This document shows, one piece after another, positions 44,601-51,388 of a DNA stretch of 64,000 bases. The translations under genes and the position numbers were made by a program. The notes beneath the pieces are model-generated. The model was not told the origin of the DNA. It worked only from the letters and a program-made list of their open reading frames with translations, and did not search any database. Source of the DNA: Ixodes scapularis (lineage: Eukaryota; Arthropoda; Arachnida; Ixodida; Ixodidae); contig NW_024609884.1 of assembly GCF_016920785.2 (NCBI RefSeq), positions 86,668,069 to 86,732,068 on the forward strand. The letters run 5' to 3'. Positions within the stretch are counted from its first letter, which is position 1, and the number at the start of each line of letters is the position of its first letter.

Positions 44601-47600
44601 CTGGACGACTAAATGAAGCGGACTGAGCGAATGCAGCGGACAGGGGTCGTGGGACCTCTACTTCAAAACTATTGTTAGCGGTACCGGCAAATCTGTCTAG
44701 CTTCGAAAGAGAAATCTTTTACCGATCAAAACAATCAGGATTTATTCCGTACGACACGCCTGACCATCAAGCTGGTTCACACGAAGGCGTTGCCGAATCG
44801 TCGCCTCTTCTCCTGGCTGAAGACATTGCTCGTCTTACGAATGCTTGAAAAGTGTGCAAACGTCAAGCACTTGGTGCTTGACTTTGGCGTTTTTCGTGCA
44901 ACGTGCGACGTGTGAGTTTTTCATCTGCCTCGCACAACCGGAAAAATAAAGGAAAAAAAAAAAAAAAGAAAATGCGGTTGGGTGCAGCCACGTGACTTCT
45001 GGCAACTCTGTCCCCCTCTACATTTTTCTTCCCCAGTTCAGTTTCGGTTTTGGCTTCAAGCAGTTGCATTTTTTTTTACTTTTTAAAAATATATGTGACG
45101 CTGTTGCAAAATATTGACTGGAAAGTCTTCTGACACCATATTAAATTGCCTAACAAAAATTAAAAAAAAAAAAAAAATTTTTTTGGGGGGGGTGTGCCAG
45201 TCTTTTTAAGGCTGCCGGAGCTGACCAAGGGGTAGTGTAGCATGCAACTCGAAATGAGATGTGTGCTAGTTTAGTTGGCCTCTTGAGACTCGTTTTAGCT
45301 GAATTCGGTGTGCTGTTGCAGGGTTTGGTTGGCGAGTGGGTTAATACTAGTGAGGATTGGGGCCTCAGACTCGGACATCCCAAGCTGCATGCTTGCACTT
45401 CTCAGTTTTGATGTGGACGGGCGTTGTTCTGGCGTTTTGTAACCACTGCTGTGGAACATGCATCAAGGACCTTAGATTAGCAGTTAGGCTACACTGTCCA
45501 AATGATCCCCTACAGTGGGGTTGTACAACACCATTTCGAGATGATCGATTTTCTTCGGTTCAAACGTGAAAGGTAACAGATTGTATCTTTGAAGGGCATG
45601 CTGGTATTGGTAACGGCTTGCGTGGAGCCCTTTTTGTTTCTTTCTACATAACTTGTTTGTAGATTTTACTTCTAAATATGCTTTTACTGTTAGCTTTACG
45701 AGCTTCTTTGGTGCATATCAAACTTTTGGAATGAGCGTAGGGAAAGACGTTGGTACATTCATTTACCTTTATGCTAAGAAGTTCTATTCAATGGATTCAG
45801 TTTGGGTAAGGCCCCTGTTCCTGCATTGAGAAGTGATGGTAAGGGTGGAAGCGTTTTGAGTACCGCTACAGTACTCAAAACGCTCAAGGTCCAGTGACTC
45901 GAGGTGCCTGCAGCTGCTGACTTGCCAGCATGGCACTGCTGACTCCTGTCCTTGTGAATTGCAGGCGGCTATGGCTTCATGGTGTCTATGTACATCATCT
46001 TCCTGTGCATTGTGCCTCTGGCTGCTGTGACCACCTTCTCCATCTACTACTTCCGAAGGCACCTGAAGACATGGTGGATGACCAAAGCCCGCAAGGCGGC
46101 CATCAAGTATGTGTTTTTTTTTATAAAAATGGTGCATCTCAAGCACGTCGGGTCAATTTTAGCAGAAACCAAAGCGGCTGAAGGAAAAAACAAATATATA
46201 GGAGAAGCCGATGGACTTCCGCAAGTTTTTCCGTGTTGCTGCAACTTGTGCGCTAATACTTCTGTCGCATTTCGTGTAGCCAGAACTCTGGTCTTTGCGA
46301 TAAATAGTGCATTATAAAACCTCATTTCTAAATTTTACAACAGATTGCAAAAAAAAGAAAAGAAATATTTCTGGATTTAAGTGAACGCGACTATTGATGG
46401 CTGTGTATGGGTGAATGGATGCAACAGGAAAAAACGGATGCTCACTTTATTTTGTGTCGGTGGTCTTGGATCACCCAGGCTTGCACAAAATTAAGCTTTC
46501 TTTTTTTTATATGAGTTTTCCTGTAGACAGCCGCAACCCCCTTTCGCCATCGCTTGATGAGTGTGCTGATCTTCATTGGGACTCTTTCCGAGTCTCGGTC
46601 AGAGCAAGCCCAAAGTCCTCGACTCTATCTACCCGCTTCCATCTCGGTCTAAATATGCGATCTGCAGTATGGCAGGCGTGTTCCGATTGAGCTGTCCTCT
46701 TGTGATAGAAGAATCTAAGCGAGACCAATGAACAGGACAGAAACGGTCGCGATGTCGCGCAGCTGCAGCGTTACGCGATGACTTGCATTCTGCTTTGCAC
46801 AATTGATTTTTTGCGCTCAACCCTTACAACGAAGAGACTTGTATGACAAAAATTTTTGCCAGTCTCGTGGGATTTGTTATAACGGCTTTTGACCGTGTCA
46901 GTGCAGTTCTACTGTATACCGTAAAATACTGAGCATCCGCCTTTCCACAATAAATCCCCACCCCTCAATTTTGTAACATTCGAAAATACTCAAAGGACAT
47001 ATCTTTACATGTATTATTGAGCTAAGGAGCGCCCATCCCCCAGTTATACACGATTACATCTCCACATTTTGAGTGGGCGAGGATTTCACGGTAGGTTTTC
47101 TTCCTTTCTTTTAACATTGCATAAAACAGTAAGAGGCCATGGCTCTTGTGCATCTTTCGTGACTCTTCTAGAAAGGAAGACTATAATTATTTAGCGTCGT
47201 CGTACAATTTCTATCTCATTTCAGGTGAGCACACCGTTGAGAAACGGGTGGCAAGAACGTGGGCACTAAGCGCCATTCCAAACCAAAACTCTTGCCCACT
47301 GCCCGCACTCGGGCCACTTGTTTGTGAACAGTGCGTTTGTCTAGCGATTCAAATGTTCGGGAAGCTTTTGAGACAATTATTAAAAGAGATGCTGATTATG
47401 TAGCTACGCCCGAGCTAATGCCTCGGGACGGCCGCTCTAAATGTGCTCAGGAGCCGTGCCCAGCAGACGGCCAACCGGCGTGGCAGCAGGCCGCTCTCCA
47501 AGTTCAACGTGGACGCAGAGGCCCTGAAGGCGCTCGAGATCTCGCCTCCCCTGACGCAGCCGAGCTGCCCCCCCGTGCGCCAGAAGAGCTTCCGCAGCGC

Positions 47601-48045
47601 CGACATCTCCCGGCCAGTGCTGCAGAGCACGAGCAACAGCCGCGCCGCCCCGAGTCGGCCCGCACCGTTGCGGCCGGCGCCTGCGCGGCCGTCGTCGGTG
47701 CAGCGTGCCCCATCGTGCCCCGCGCAGGGCACCGGGCGGCCGCGCGTGGCACGTTCGGCGAGCCAGCGCAGCACGGGGCCCCGCCCTGCCCAACCCCCTC
47801 CGCCACGGCCGCCGGAGGGCACCCTCTACGACGACTGTGCAACTTCACTCCAGTTTGCGGGCACGCCGCTCGCGTTCGTGCACGGCGAGCAGAGCGCACC
47901 CCTCTACGCAACCCCCGACCGGCCGGCACCGACGGGCGTGGCGGCGTTGGCGCGAAGGTTCGAATGCGCCGGCACTTCGCCAACAGCCCGCGGCACAGCG
48001 CCGCAGTCGGAGCTGCGACCGTACAATACGTCGAGCTCGTCCTGA
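20513..48045 (+). CDS. ADAM: ADAM metalloprotease, ADAM9/12/19/meltrin type (19 exons, signal-peptide exon missing)
   Basis: Membrane-anchored zinc metalloprotease expected to shed cell-surface proteins and bind adhesion partners. The 19 exons join without a break and give 910 residues, counted from the first whole codon. Prodomain: 1-161, with cysteine-switch-like KPWKCG (Cys143) and furin-type site RGKR (158-161). Catalytic domain: 162 to about 375, with HELGHNFGMEHD (312-323) and Met-turn CIMAS (Met338). Disintegrin: about 383-463, with ECD in its loop (446-448). Cysteine-rich region: about 464-610. EGF-like: 620-647. Membrane span: about 670-694. Proline-rich cytoplasmic tail: about 695-910, with PxxP motifs. 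Catalytic residues are all present, so activity is expected. Human ADAM12, with a similar layout, is about 909 residues. Orthology within the meltrin group is not settled. The signal-peptide exon was not found. Confidence 0.95.
21308..21457 (+). CDS. ADAM: ADAM exon 2: prodomain
   Basis: Acceptor TTCCAG, donor AAG|GTGGGT; 50 codons. Encodes VTFTAFGKPYTLDLRMTKDL, the conserved fold-start of reprolysin prodomains. Contains one N-glycosylation sequon (NGS). Confidence 0.92.
21528..21610 (+). CDS. ADAM: ADAM exon 3: prodomain CYYHG block
   Basis: Acceptor CTTTAG, donor GAG|GTATGC; ends in phase 2. Encodes NKHCYYHGSLEG…STCNGL, the best-conserved ADAM prodomain block, with a sequon NDS. Confidence 0.95.
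21611..22055. other. intron segment with 26-bp inverted repeat
   Basis: TGACACTGAGCCGAGAAAGC… (21,724-21,749) is mirrored with three mismatches at 21,790-21,815 around an AT-rich loop. It is probably a small fold-back insertion. Confidence 0.6.
22062..22735 (+). pseudogene. hAT-like transposase C-terminal remnant
   Basis: Broken frames carry the hAT C-terminal dimerisation pattern: …FYKDACGENPFTEFPDL…, then after a frameshift LPYSNAEV, a stop, and SQLNMVKSKLRNKLKPE. The upstream part (RQKLPDNVKVL and PPEEIEKIQNQW) belongs to the same kind of protein as remembered from tick genomes. At least two stops and one frameshift show it is inactive. It lies in the ADAM intron between exons 3 and 4. 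Confidence 0.65.
22736..23546. other. ADAM intron 3, AT-rich part
   Basis: No gene or clear repeat recognised here. Confidence 0.5.
23547..23730. mobile_element. TA-flanked miniature element (CCGTATTTATTCGAATATAA ends)
   Basis: The left end CCGTATTTATTCGAATATAA continues into GGCG, and its complement stands at the right (CGCCTTATATTCGAATAAAT, then ACGTACGG). TA flanks both sides (23,545-23,546 and 23,731-23,732), the target duplication of the Tc1/mariner/pogo superfamily. It has no coding capacity, so it is non-autonomous. Insertion is in an ADAM intron. Confidence 0.85.
24139..24242 (+). CDS. ADAM: ADAM exon 4: prodomain end with cysteine switch
   Basis: Acceptor CCCAG, donor TGTG|GTAAGC; phase 2 in, phase 1 out. 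Encodes SGVVYDGEELHYIHPDE… and ends at KPWKCG, whose Cys143 can serve as the cysteine switch that keeps the zinc site inactive in the zymogen. Confidence 0.93.
24390..24497 (+). repeat. LINE-type 3' tail
   Basis: CTTTTTTGTACAAGGTGAAA followed by ATAAACTGATTTGATTTGAT repeats resembles the short-unit tail of CR1-like retroelement 3' ends. It is 5'-truncated. Confidence 0.5.
24643..24801. repeat. CAGTGGCGTAGCCAG end and TACA/CA microsatellite
   Basis: CAGTGGCGTAGCCAGAAAAT leads into ATACATACA- and CACACA-type microsatellite sequence, which supplies the TA target for the pogo-like element that follows. Confidence 0.65.
24802..27092 (-). mobile_element. pogo-like DNA transposon, 2.29 kb
   Basis: Terminal inverted repeats CTGTGAACGACTTAATTTT (left) and CTGTAAACGACGTAATTTT (complement of right) with TA on both sides (24,800-24,801 and 27,093-27,094) mark the borders. 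The interior encodes a minus-strand transposase in two frames. This is the IS630-Tc1-mariner superfamily arrangement, pogo/Tigger branch. A direct duplication of about 128 bp lies at 26,540-26,790 on the transposase 5' side. The element sits in the ADAM intron between exons 4 and 5, in the opposite orientation. Confidence 0.88.
25065..26489 (-). pseudogene. pogo-like transposase, broken
   Basis: The N-terminal frame (26,489 to 25,557) carries a DNA-binding-like region (…STVRGMKTAYIQACK…) and …ARSFLHRIGFIKWKATKT… before the DDE core. The C-terminal frame (25,538 to 25,065) continues after a frameshift. The motif expected to hold the first catalytic aspartate reads VLNWYQTGVKLVPAS, with Tyr where relatives have Asp (NWDQTG). 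The second region is CIFDIF and the third is LQQLNDLI. The frameshift plus the lost aspartate make it catalytically dead. Family knowledge of the D-D-D core is remembered, not searched. Confidence 0.8.
27387..27430 (+). CDS. ADAM: ADAM exon 5: prodomain C-terminus
   Basis: Acceptor TTCAAG, donor CGG|GTGAGT. Encodes YDDTQSLWTSFHKR; its last Arg is the first residue of the RGKR cleavage site completed by exon 6. Confidence 0.88.
27535..27624 (+). CDS. ADAM: ADAM exon 6: furin site and start of catalytic domain
   Basis: Acceptor TTCCAG, donor GAG|GTGAGT; 30 codons. Encodes GKRSIV… then SRYVELLIVNDHKE, the first strand of the reprolysin domain. RGKR across the exon 5/6 junction fits furin-type processing. 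Confidence 0.95.
27700..27771 (+). CDS. ADAM: ADAM exon 7: catalytic domain helix
   Basis: Acceptor TTTCAG, donor GCG|GTGAGT; 24 codons. Encodes DAVFERSKQIANIVNA, the first long helix of the metalloprotease fold. Confidence 0.93.
27860..28029 (+). CDS. ADAM: ADAM exon 8: catalytic domain
   Basis: Acceptor TTTCAG, donor AAC|GTGAGT; ends in phase 2. Encodes LYAPLNIFIALVGVIVWTD and the following helix …LNNFLQYRRERL…, then NDNAQLIT before the substrate-edge strand. Confidence 0.95.
28332..28416 (+). CDS. ADAM: ADAM exon 9: catalytic domain, ICTYEYSGGVN block
   Basis: Acceptor GTGCAG, donor ATG|GTAAGG. Encodes …GKALKGPICTYEYSGGVNM, the block just before the zinc helix. Confidence 0.95.
28479..28615 (+). 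CDS. ADAM: ADAM exon 10: zinc-binding active site
   Basis: Acceptor TTTCAG, donor CGAG|GTACCG; ends in phase 2. Encodes HELGHNFGMEHD, supplying three zinc His and the catalytic Glu, and the Met-turn CIMAS. All catalytic residues are intact. Confidence 0.97.
28616..29830. other. ADAM intron 10, first part
   Basis: G24 run at 28,777-28,800. The rest, to about 29,830, has no recognised gene. Apparent frames on both strands lack motifs. Confidence 0.5.
29836..30112 (-). mobile_element. tRNA-derived SINE (Ruka-like)
   Basis: Minus-strand reading gives a tRNA-like head with an A-box-like TGGCCAAATGGGCTAGCGC and a B-box-like segment, then …GTGCATGTTAAAGACCCCAG…, the body typical of tick Ruka-type SINEs. 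It lies in the ADAM intron between exons 10 and 11. Confidence 0.65.
30174..30224. repeat. perfect 17-bp AT hairpin
   Basis: TATTGCATTAATTAATT (30,174-30,190), a 17-base loop, and the exact complement (30,208-30,224). Confidence 0.8.
30915..31163. mobile_element. fold-back element, arms about 100 bp, just upstream of exon 11
   Basis: GGAGGCAGGAAGCTTCTGGA at the left is mirrored at the right (complement of GGAGGCAGGAAGCTTCTGGA). The matching continues through CCAGGGGCGAAG and ATGACCAA-type motifs, with scattered mismatches. It ends 97 bp before the acceptor of ADAM exon 11. Confidence 0.8.
31261..31432 (+). CDS. ADAM: ADAM exon 11: end of catalytic domain, start of disintegrin
   Basis: Acceptor CCGCAG, donor GAG|GTGGGC. 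Encodes WSSCSKQYLQSAFEQG and then VCGNGFLEAGEDCDCG, the diagnostic opening of the disintegrin domain. GC-rich compared with neighbouring exons. Confidence 0.95.
31555..31755. repeat. degraded inverted-repeat element
   Basis: CATTATAACAGAC at the left and a weak mirror (GTCTGCTGTAATGA) at the right suggest an old TA-type miniature element in ADAM intron 11. No target duplication is certain. Confidence 0.35.
32420..32595. mobile_element. TA-flanked miniature element (CAGTTCAACCTCGATTTAAC ends)
   Basis: CAGTTCAACCTCGATTTAAC at the left is exactly mirrored at the right (GTTAAATCGAGGTTCAACTG). TA lies on both sides (32,418-32,419 and 32,596-32,597). It is non-autonomous, Tc1/mariner/pogo-type, in ADAM intron 11. 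Confidence 0.9.
32600..34055. other. ADAM intron 11, middle part
   Basis: No gene. A minus-strand LINE-type 3' end (CACTCCTGCTACAGCCCTGA and a following AATAAA-rich part) lies at about 33,187-33,300, with AAT microsatellites. AT-rich overlapping palindromes (ATTAATTTT types) lie at 33,930-34,020. Confidence 0.5.
34059..35170. mobile_element. 1.1-kb inverted-repeat DNA element, superfamily unassigned
   Basis: The left end TAGCCTCGTCCCACTAGAGC and the complement of the right end (TAGCCGCGTCCCACTAGAGC) match at 19 of 20 bases, and the match continues into GACA. TA flanks both sides, though TATA is equally compatible. GTCCCACT recurs inside at 34,133, 34,239 and 35,008, and GACAAACGACAG-like units fill both subterminal regions. 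The interior (34,300-34,853) has a 184-codon plus-strand frame without a recognised domain. It lies in ADAM intron 11. Confidence 0.75.
35560..35655 (+). CDS. ADAM: ADAM exon 12: disintegrin domain
   Basis: Acceptor TTGCAG, donor CAG|GTGACT; 32 codons with nine Cys. Encodes FCKNPCCDAATCKFKEQ and VCAIGACCDISTCQ, the middle of the disintegrin fold. Confidence 0.95.
35656..36681. other. ADAM intron 12
   Basis: No gene recognised. A few frames up to about 100 codons on both strands lack motifs. Confidence 0.5.
36682..36813 (+). CDS. ADAM: ADAM exon 13: disintegrin loop
   Basis: Acceptor TTTCAG, donor AAG|GTGAGT; 44 codons. Encodes ECDLPEYCDGTSEFCPVDVH. ECD stands at the integrin-loop position, where most ADAMs have xCD rather than RGD. 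Confidence 0.96.
37043..37215. mobile_element. TA-flanked miniature element (CAGTGGAATCCACTTATAAC ends)
   Basis: CAGTGGAATCCACTTATAAC at the left is mirrored by CGTTATAAGTGGGTTGCACTG at the right, with TA on both sides (37,041-37,042 and 37,216-37,217). A degraded right end of the same family lies near 39,030-39,055. It is non-autonomous, in ADAM intron 13. Confidence 0.87.
37866..38090 (+). mobile_element. tRNA-derived SINE (Ruka-like)
   Basis: A tRNA-like head with B-box-like GGTTCAAATGAGCC is followed by CCCCAGGTGGTCCAAATTAA, CCTCCACTGGG and a CACGTGAAACCCCCAAATTT end, the canonical tick SINE body order. It lies in ADAM intron 13. Confidence 0.75.
38091..39279. other. ADAM intron 13, 3' part
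   Basis: Direct repeats of GACATCA with CACGTGACATC lie at about 38,285-38,330. A degraded TA-type miniature element end is near 39,030-39,055. No gene. Confidence 0.5.
39280..39452 (+). CDS. ADAM: ADAM exon 14: cysteine-rich domain
   Basis: Acceptor CTGCAG, donor AGA-GA|GTGAGG; ends in phase 2. Encodes AYCFRKQCRSHEDQCQLLWG and …DQRCFERND…ANCGY, the standard start of the ADAM cysteine-rich region. Confidence 0.95.
39893..40400 (-). pseudogene. 3' end of a LINE (reverse transcriptase C-terminus)
   Basis: A minus-strand frame at 40,081-40,377 reads …RRLLNSLSVRRIHGS… and SFLPLAIIEWNNLP, the C-terminal tail typical of CR1/L2-type tick LINE polymerases. The 3' side continues through GGGGCCTTTAAGGGATAATA to an AAATG-type tail at 39,893-39,915. 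A 23-bp tandem duplication (GAAATGAGAGTGGGGAGGCA) marks the truncated 5' side at about 40,336-40,378. Confidence 0.7.
40612..41125. mobile_element. degraded pogo-like miniature element, interrupted by a hAT element
   Basis: The left end TCGTAAACAACTTAATTTTT and the complement of the right end (TACTGTCATTAACTTTATTA) resemble the termini of the element at 24,802-27,092. It is split by the hAT element at 40,704-40,992. Confidence 0.55.
40704..40992. mobile_element. hAT miniature element with perfect 8-bp target duplication
   Basis: Ends CAGTGGTTCTC and GAGAACCATTG are inverted repeats (10 of 11). They are flanked on both sides by CCCTATGG (40,696-40,703 and 40,993-41,000), the 8-bp duplication expected of hAT elements. 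At 289 bp it has no coding capacity. It lies in ADAM intron 14. Confidence 0.92.
41126..41705. other. ADAM intron 14, 3' part
   Basis: An A19 run at about 41,278-41,296. A 165-codon minus-strand frame (41,328-41,825) overlaps the next exon in antisense and has no motif. Confidence 0.5.
41706..41910 (+). CDS. ADAM: ADAM exon 15: cysteine-rich domain
   Basis: Acceptor GTGCAG, donor AAG|GTGGGC. Encodes DVMCGMLQCVHLNERLEFGI, …TFTCHSVIVDLG… and …NGAKCGTNK. The hypervariable part of the cysteine-rich region lies here. Confidence 0.95.
42104..42181 (+). CDS. ADAM: ADAM exon 16: end of cysteine-rich, start of EGF-like domain
   Basis: Acceptor TTTCAG, donor GGG|GTAAGT; 26 codons. Encodes ACLNQKCVPLEKLYGVKCPY and DCYNNG. 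Confidence 0.94.
42658..42725. repeat. imperfect 30-bp hairpin
   Basis: AACGTTCCGGTATTACTCC…AACGTTACC is mirrored at about 26 of 30 positions around a short centre. It lies in ADAM intron 16. Confidence 0.65.
43352..43463 (+). CDS. ADAM: ADAM exon 17: EGF-like domain and stalk
   Basis: Acceptor GTGCAG, donor TCCG|GTGAGT; ends in phase 1. Encodes VCNSHGNCHCMVGYAPPYC and a Gly/Ser/Pro-rich juxtamembrane stalk. Confidence 0.94.
43559..44158. mobile_element. Harbinger-like miniature element, 600 bp
   Basis: Inverted termini AGGGGTGTCCAAACAGGACA continue to about 50 bp with two mismatches. Target duplication TTA stands on both sides (43,556-43,558 and 44,159-44,161), as in PIF/Harbinger elements. 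It has no transposase. It lies 95 bp downstream of ADAM exon 17. Confidence 0.82.
44199..44227. repeat. perfect 14-bp palindrome with 1-base spacer
   Basis: TTCATTTGTACATG, one A, and its exact complement. It follows AAAGGGACACTGACGG (44,161), the kind of end seen in a common tick repeat. Confidence 0.8.
44228..45964. other. ADAM intron 17, 3' part
   Basis: No gene. A/T and G runs at about 45,163-45,190. A perfect 14-bp hairpin (AGCGTTTTGAGTAC with a 7-base loop) lies at 45,850-45,884. Confidence 0.55.
45965..46106 (+). CDS. ADAM: ADAM exon 18: transmembrane segment
   Basis: Acceptor TTGCAG, donor CAA|GTATGT; ends in phase 2. Encodes a hydrophobic span MVSMYIIFLCIVPLAAVTTF followed by basic FRRHLKTWWMTKARKAAIK, giving type I topology with the tail in the cytosol. 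Confidence 0.93.
46919..47091. mobile_element. TA-flanked miniature element (CCGTAAAATACT ends)
   Basis: CCGTAAAATACTGAGCATCC at the left is mirrored by GAGGATTTCACGG at the right, with TA on both sides (46,917-46,918 and 47,092-47,093). A degraded GTTATAACGG end of another miniature element abuts at about 46,870-46,918. It lies in ADAM intron 18. Confidence 0.8.
47451..48045 (+). CDS. ADAM: ADAM exon 19: cytoplasmic tail and stop
   Basis: Acceptor GCTCAG; TGA at 48,043-48,045. Adds 197 residues rich in Pro, Arg, Ser and Ala with SH3-type PxxP motifs (RPAPLRPAPARP, PAQPPPPRPPEG). The exon is very GC-rich, so long frames also run on the other strand and in other frames; they are shadows. The frame fits the phase from exon 18. 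Confidence 0.92.
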
Positions 48046-49217
48046 TTTCCCACCTCGTCGGAACGGCCGTTTGGACCCGATTTGCTTTGATCGGCCAAGA
48101 GTCGCTCAATACTCTCGGACTGCTGGAACTTGTGAGTTTTTACTTACCGTCGGTCGACTCCACGGAACCGGACGGCACGATGCTGCATGTGCCCAAAATT
48201 GTCCCGGTGTACATTCGTTCCGAAAGCTAGATGGACGCGAGCGAAACGAGCAGAACCAACTTGCGTTTTTCCCCCATCTGGGACAGAGACGGGCTCCGAC
48301 TGGAGCCTCACGATCAAAAGAACTTAAAATATTAGGGGCCCGCTTCTTTATCTGGCCGTCGTCTATGGAGAAAGACGTGGACGGATATAGGTGCGGCATT
48401 GTGGAGGGTCTCGGTGCTCACCGCATATTGAGTGACTTTGGATTCGGTTGCGACACTGCTCTACACCCGTGCAGATAGTACGGCTGTACTTTGCTGTACT
48501 TGCAACGTACACCGTCTACTCTTCCTGCACTGGTGCGGGGCAATGCAGCTAAATGAACTGGGCCCAGTTTTAGTGCATTGCACTGCCAGATGCCGTGTAC
48601 GTAGTGACCGCACGAGCCGGAACGGGGGAGTGCCGGCATTCTCCGAGGGCAGTTGCGCACGTGCAAAACGCCTGGTCCCAGCTTTTGTAGGCGGGGCATG
48701 GCAGCCGACCGCACCAGAGTTTGCGTCGGCTGGACGGCGACACCGACGGGAAGTGGGTTGTTACTTTGACAGTATTGGAGCGAGTCTCCGCGTTGGCAAT
48801 GTCCCATAGTATTTTAAGACGTGTTCCTACTTAAATCTCTCCGTGTCGCGCACCTCGTCAAAGGATGTGGCAACGCCCCATGGCATTTTTTTTTTCTTCT
48901 TTTTTTTGAAAAAGCTGACAATTGTGCCTCTTTGTTCTTGTTCTGCTGTGTCGACAGTGGGGATGCAGATTTTTATGGATGTGTTACAGCAGTTGACGCG
49001 GACGATGAAGCTGCACGAAAAGCGAGTCTCTTGGCTTTTGACCCGGTTTCGGTCATGCTCGGCTTTGGAGTGGCTTTTCGTTGCTGCCGCCTGTACGGAA
49101 GGAGCATCCAATTAGTATTTTTCTAGTGTCCTCGAGGCAACCTCCACAAGTGACTGAGTCACGCTGACCAGACTGGGTTGCCTTGCAGCGCGCTGCTCAA
49201 GGACACCCTGTAATAAA
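48046..49217 (+). other. probable ADAM 3' UTR with AATAAA
   Basis: Non-coding after the stop. The first clear AATAAA polyadenylation signal is at 49,212-49,217; the true end is not known. Confidence 0.4.
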
Positions 49218-51388
49218 AACGGATGCGCCTTACAATACACCGCAGAGTGACTTTTGTGACACGTTTATGCAAGCGCTATACGTAGCATCTTTGGAATTAT
49301 CTCATTGCTCTGGCATTTATTGTTTATACGGATTAGGCTTACTGATTTCTATATGGCCATTTGTTTTTCTTCTAAAGTGCGGAAGTTGTGTACCCTTGCA
49401 TCGAATATTGCTGTTTGGACACTTTTGACTAGCATTTTGTTTCAGCAGCAATTTCTCGGAGCCAGACTTTGAAGTGGACATCACTGCTTCTTGAACAATT
49501 GTGTTTTCACAGTCCCCCATCAGTAGGCCGTAGATTTTCTGGTGTTCATTTAAAAGAAAAGTTGGGAAGATGTTTTTCGGTGTTATTTGTTTCTTGAAAA
49601 TGGGTGCATTTCGGTGATTTATTTGTACAGACGCTAGAAGCTATGATTATCGATGAAAAAATACCTGCGAAAAACTAAGTGTATTTATTTTTCAGTTTGT
49701 ATACTATACCTTTATAACTCTCTACACTTGCCATTATGCGATAGTACTTGGAAACCGTGGACGATGGCTCTGAGTACGGGCCAAAGTTAAATTATTCTTG
49801 AAGGTGAGCGGCGGGAGCTTCTTTTTGCGTCCTGCTACTCTTCTGCTCTGCGTGATGACAAAAATTCTTCTCAAGAAAAATGTTCCAGCAAAGAGGAAGC
49901 CAAGTTGCTCTTGCTCCTTTCGCCAATTTTAATTGTTAACAGCCGTTGGTGTAGTTTCCAACACTGTCATCCAACTGTGGTCTGACTAGAACAAAGTCCT
50001 GATATTTCCTGGTGACCGACTGATTGACCTAACTCTCGTGCCACTGTCCTCTTGCTTGATTCTAGGTTGGAGAATGCATCCAACAGACATCTGTGGGAGG
50101 ATTTCAACAAAAACAGCCCTTGTTCAGAGAAAAACTTTTCAGAATTCAGTGTTTTTCGTTTTTAATCAATTTGTATTTTTAACACCAGCTCGATGTGTCT
50201 CAGTTTTAACCGATTTTGTATTTTTTGACACCGGCAATGTGTATCAATGTTTTTTTGGTTTAGACTGGAAAGTCTATGGCCTACTTATCGGTGATAGCCT
50301 TTTCTTGCCTGTCTATATTGATTGGTGATGGTAAAGACAGAACTCTCGTTTACCAGCTGCATTGAAATTTACTAGTTGATAAGAATGATCTACAAAATGA
50401 ACATCGTGCATCAGCAAAGTCATAGGATGTGCATTGTGTACATTCAAGTCTGTAACCATCATTTTTATGTGCATCCATGTTGTCATTTTATTACTAATTT
50501 ATTCAGTGTCAGTTTGAAATTTTTATAATCTTTTCTAGATTGATGAGCATTTGTTGTGCTGGAGACATTTTAAATGATAGGATGTGCACTGTTGGTTTTA
50601 AGAAATAACGTTGACAGTCCAATGAACAAGCAATAGGATATGAACAAGAGGTCACCGGATGTCAAATGCATCTCAATGTAGGCTTACATTGTGGTGTACA
50701 ATATAGTGAACAATGTGTGGCTAGTGTTTTTACCGCAGTCTTTTTACTGCACGTGCCAGTGCAGAGATAGATACATTGTATGCATGTCACAGTTTTATTT
50801 TGTTTGTTTGTACATATGTATTTACTGTGTTGGGAAGAGCTGAAATTGTTTCTGCAGAAGCATATACTAAACATGTTTTATTTATGTGATCAGAAATCTG
50901 TTTGTTTCTAGCTGACGAAAGCAGCAGAGTGCACACTTGAAATTGCCCCAGATGGCTTGCTGGGCTGCAACTGACTAATATGCATGACATTCTGTCGAGC
51001 AAGTGGTTCACTCACATATTCGTGGACTTAATATTTCGTGGAATGCGTTTTGTGGTACCAGAACACATGGGAGGCACTCCCGAGTGCATGGGAAGAGGAC
51101 AGTTTCAGCTACGTCAAAGCAGCAGCATCTATAGCTTGATTGGTGTTTCCTGCCCTTTGAGAAGAGAGCAACACAAATTTATTTAAAAAGAAACACCTAT
51201 GCCACATCTTGAGAAGACTGAAGAGCGCTTACCAAGAGAGCTAATTCATTTGTCCCTTGTCTGCCACAAAGGACTATCTTGCACTGCGGTGTGCTCAATG
51301 GAAGCATCGGTAGATCGGACCAAAGCCAGGGAATTTCAACTTGGATAGCTAAAGTAAATCCGCGAAAGTTGTTCCCCGGTACTCCCTC
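49218..51388. other. intergenic, AT-rich
   Basis: No gene or well-defined repeat recognised. A fragment resembling the pogo-like element interior (ATTCGTGGACTTAATATTTC) occurs near 51,019. Confidence 0.5.

Noticed and set aside
47331..48478. Alternative frames of 200-299 codons on both strands
   Set aside because: GC-rich ADAM tail exon; only the frame matching the exon 18 phase continues the protein.
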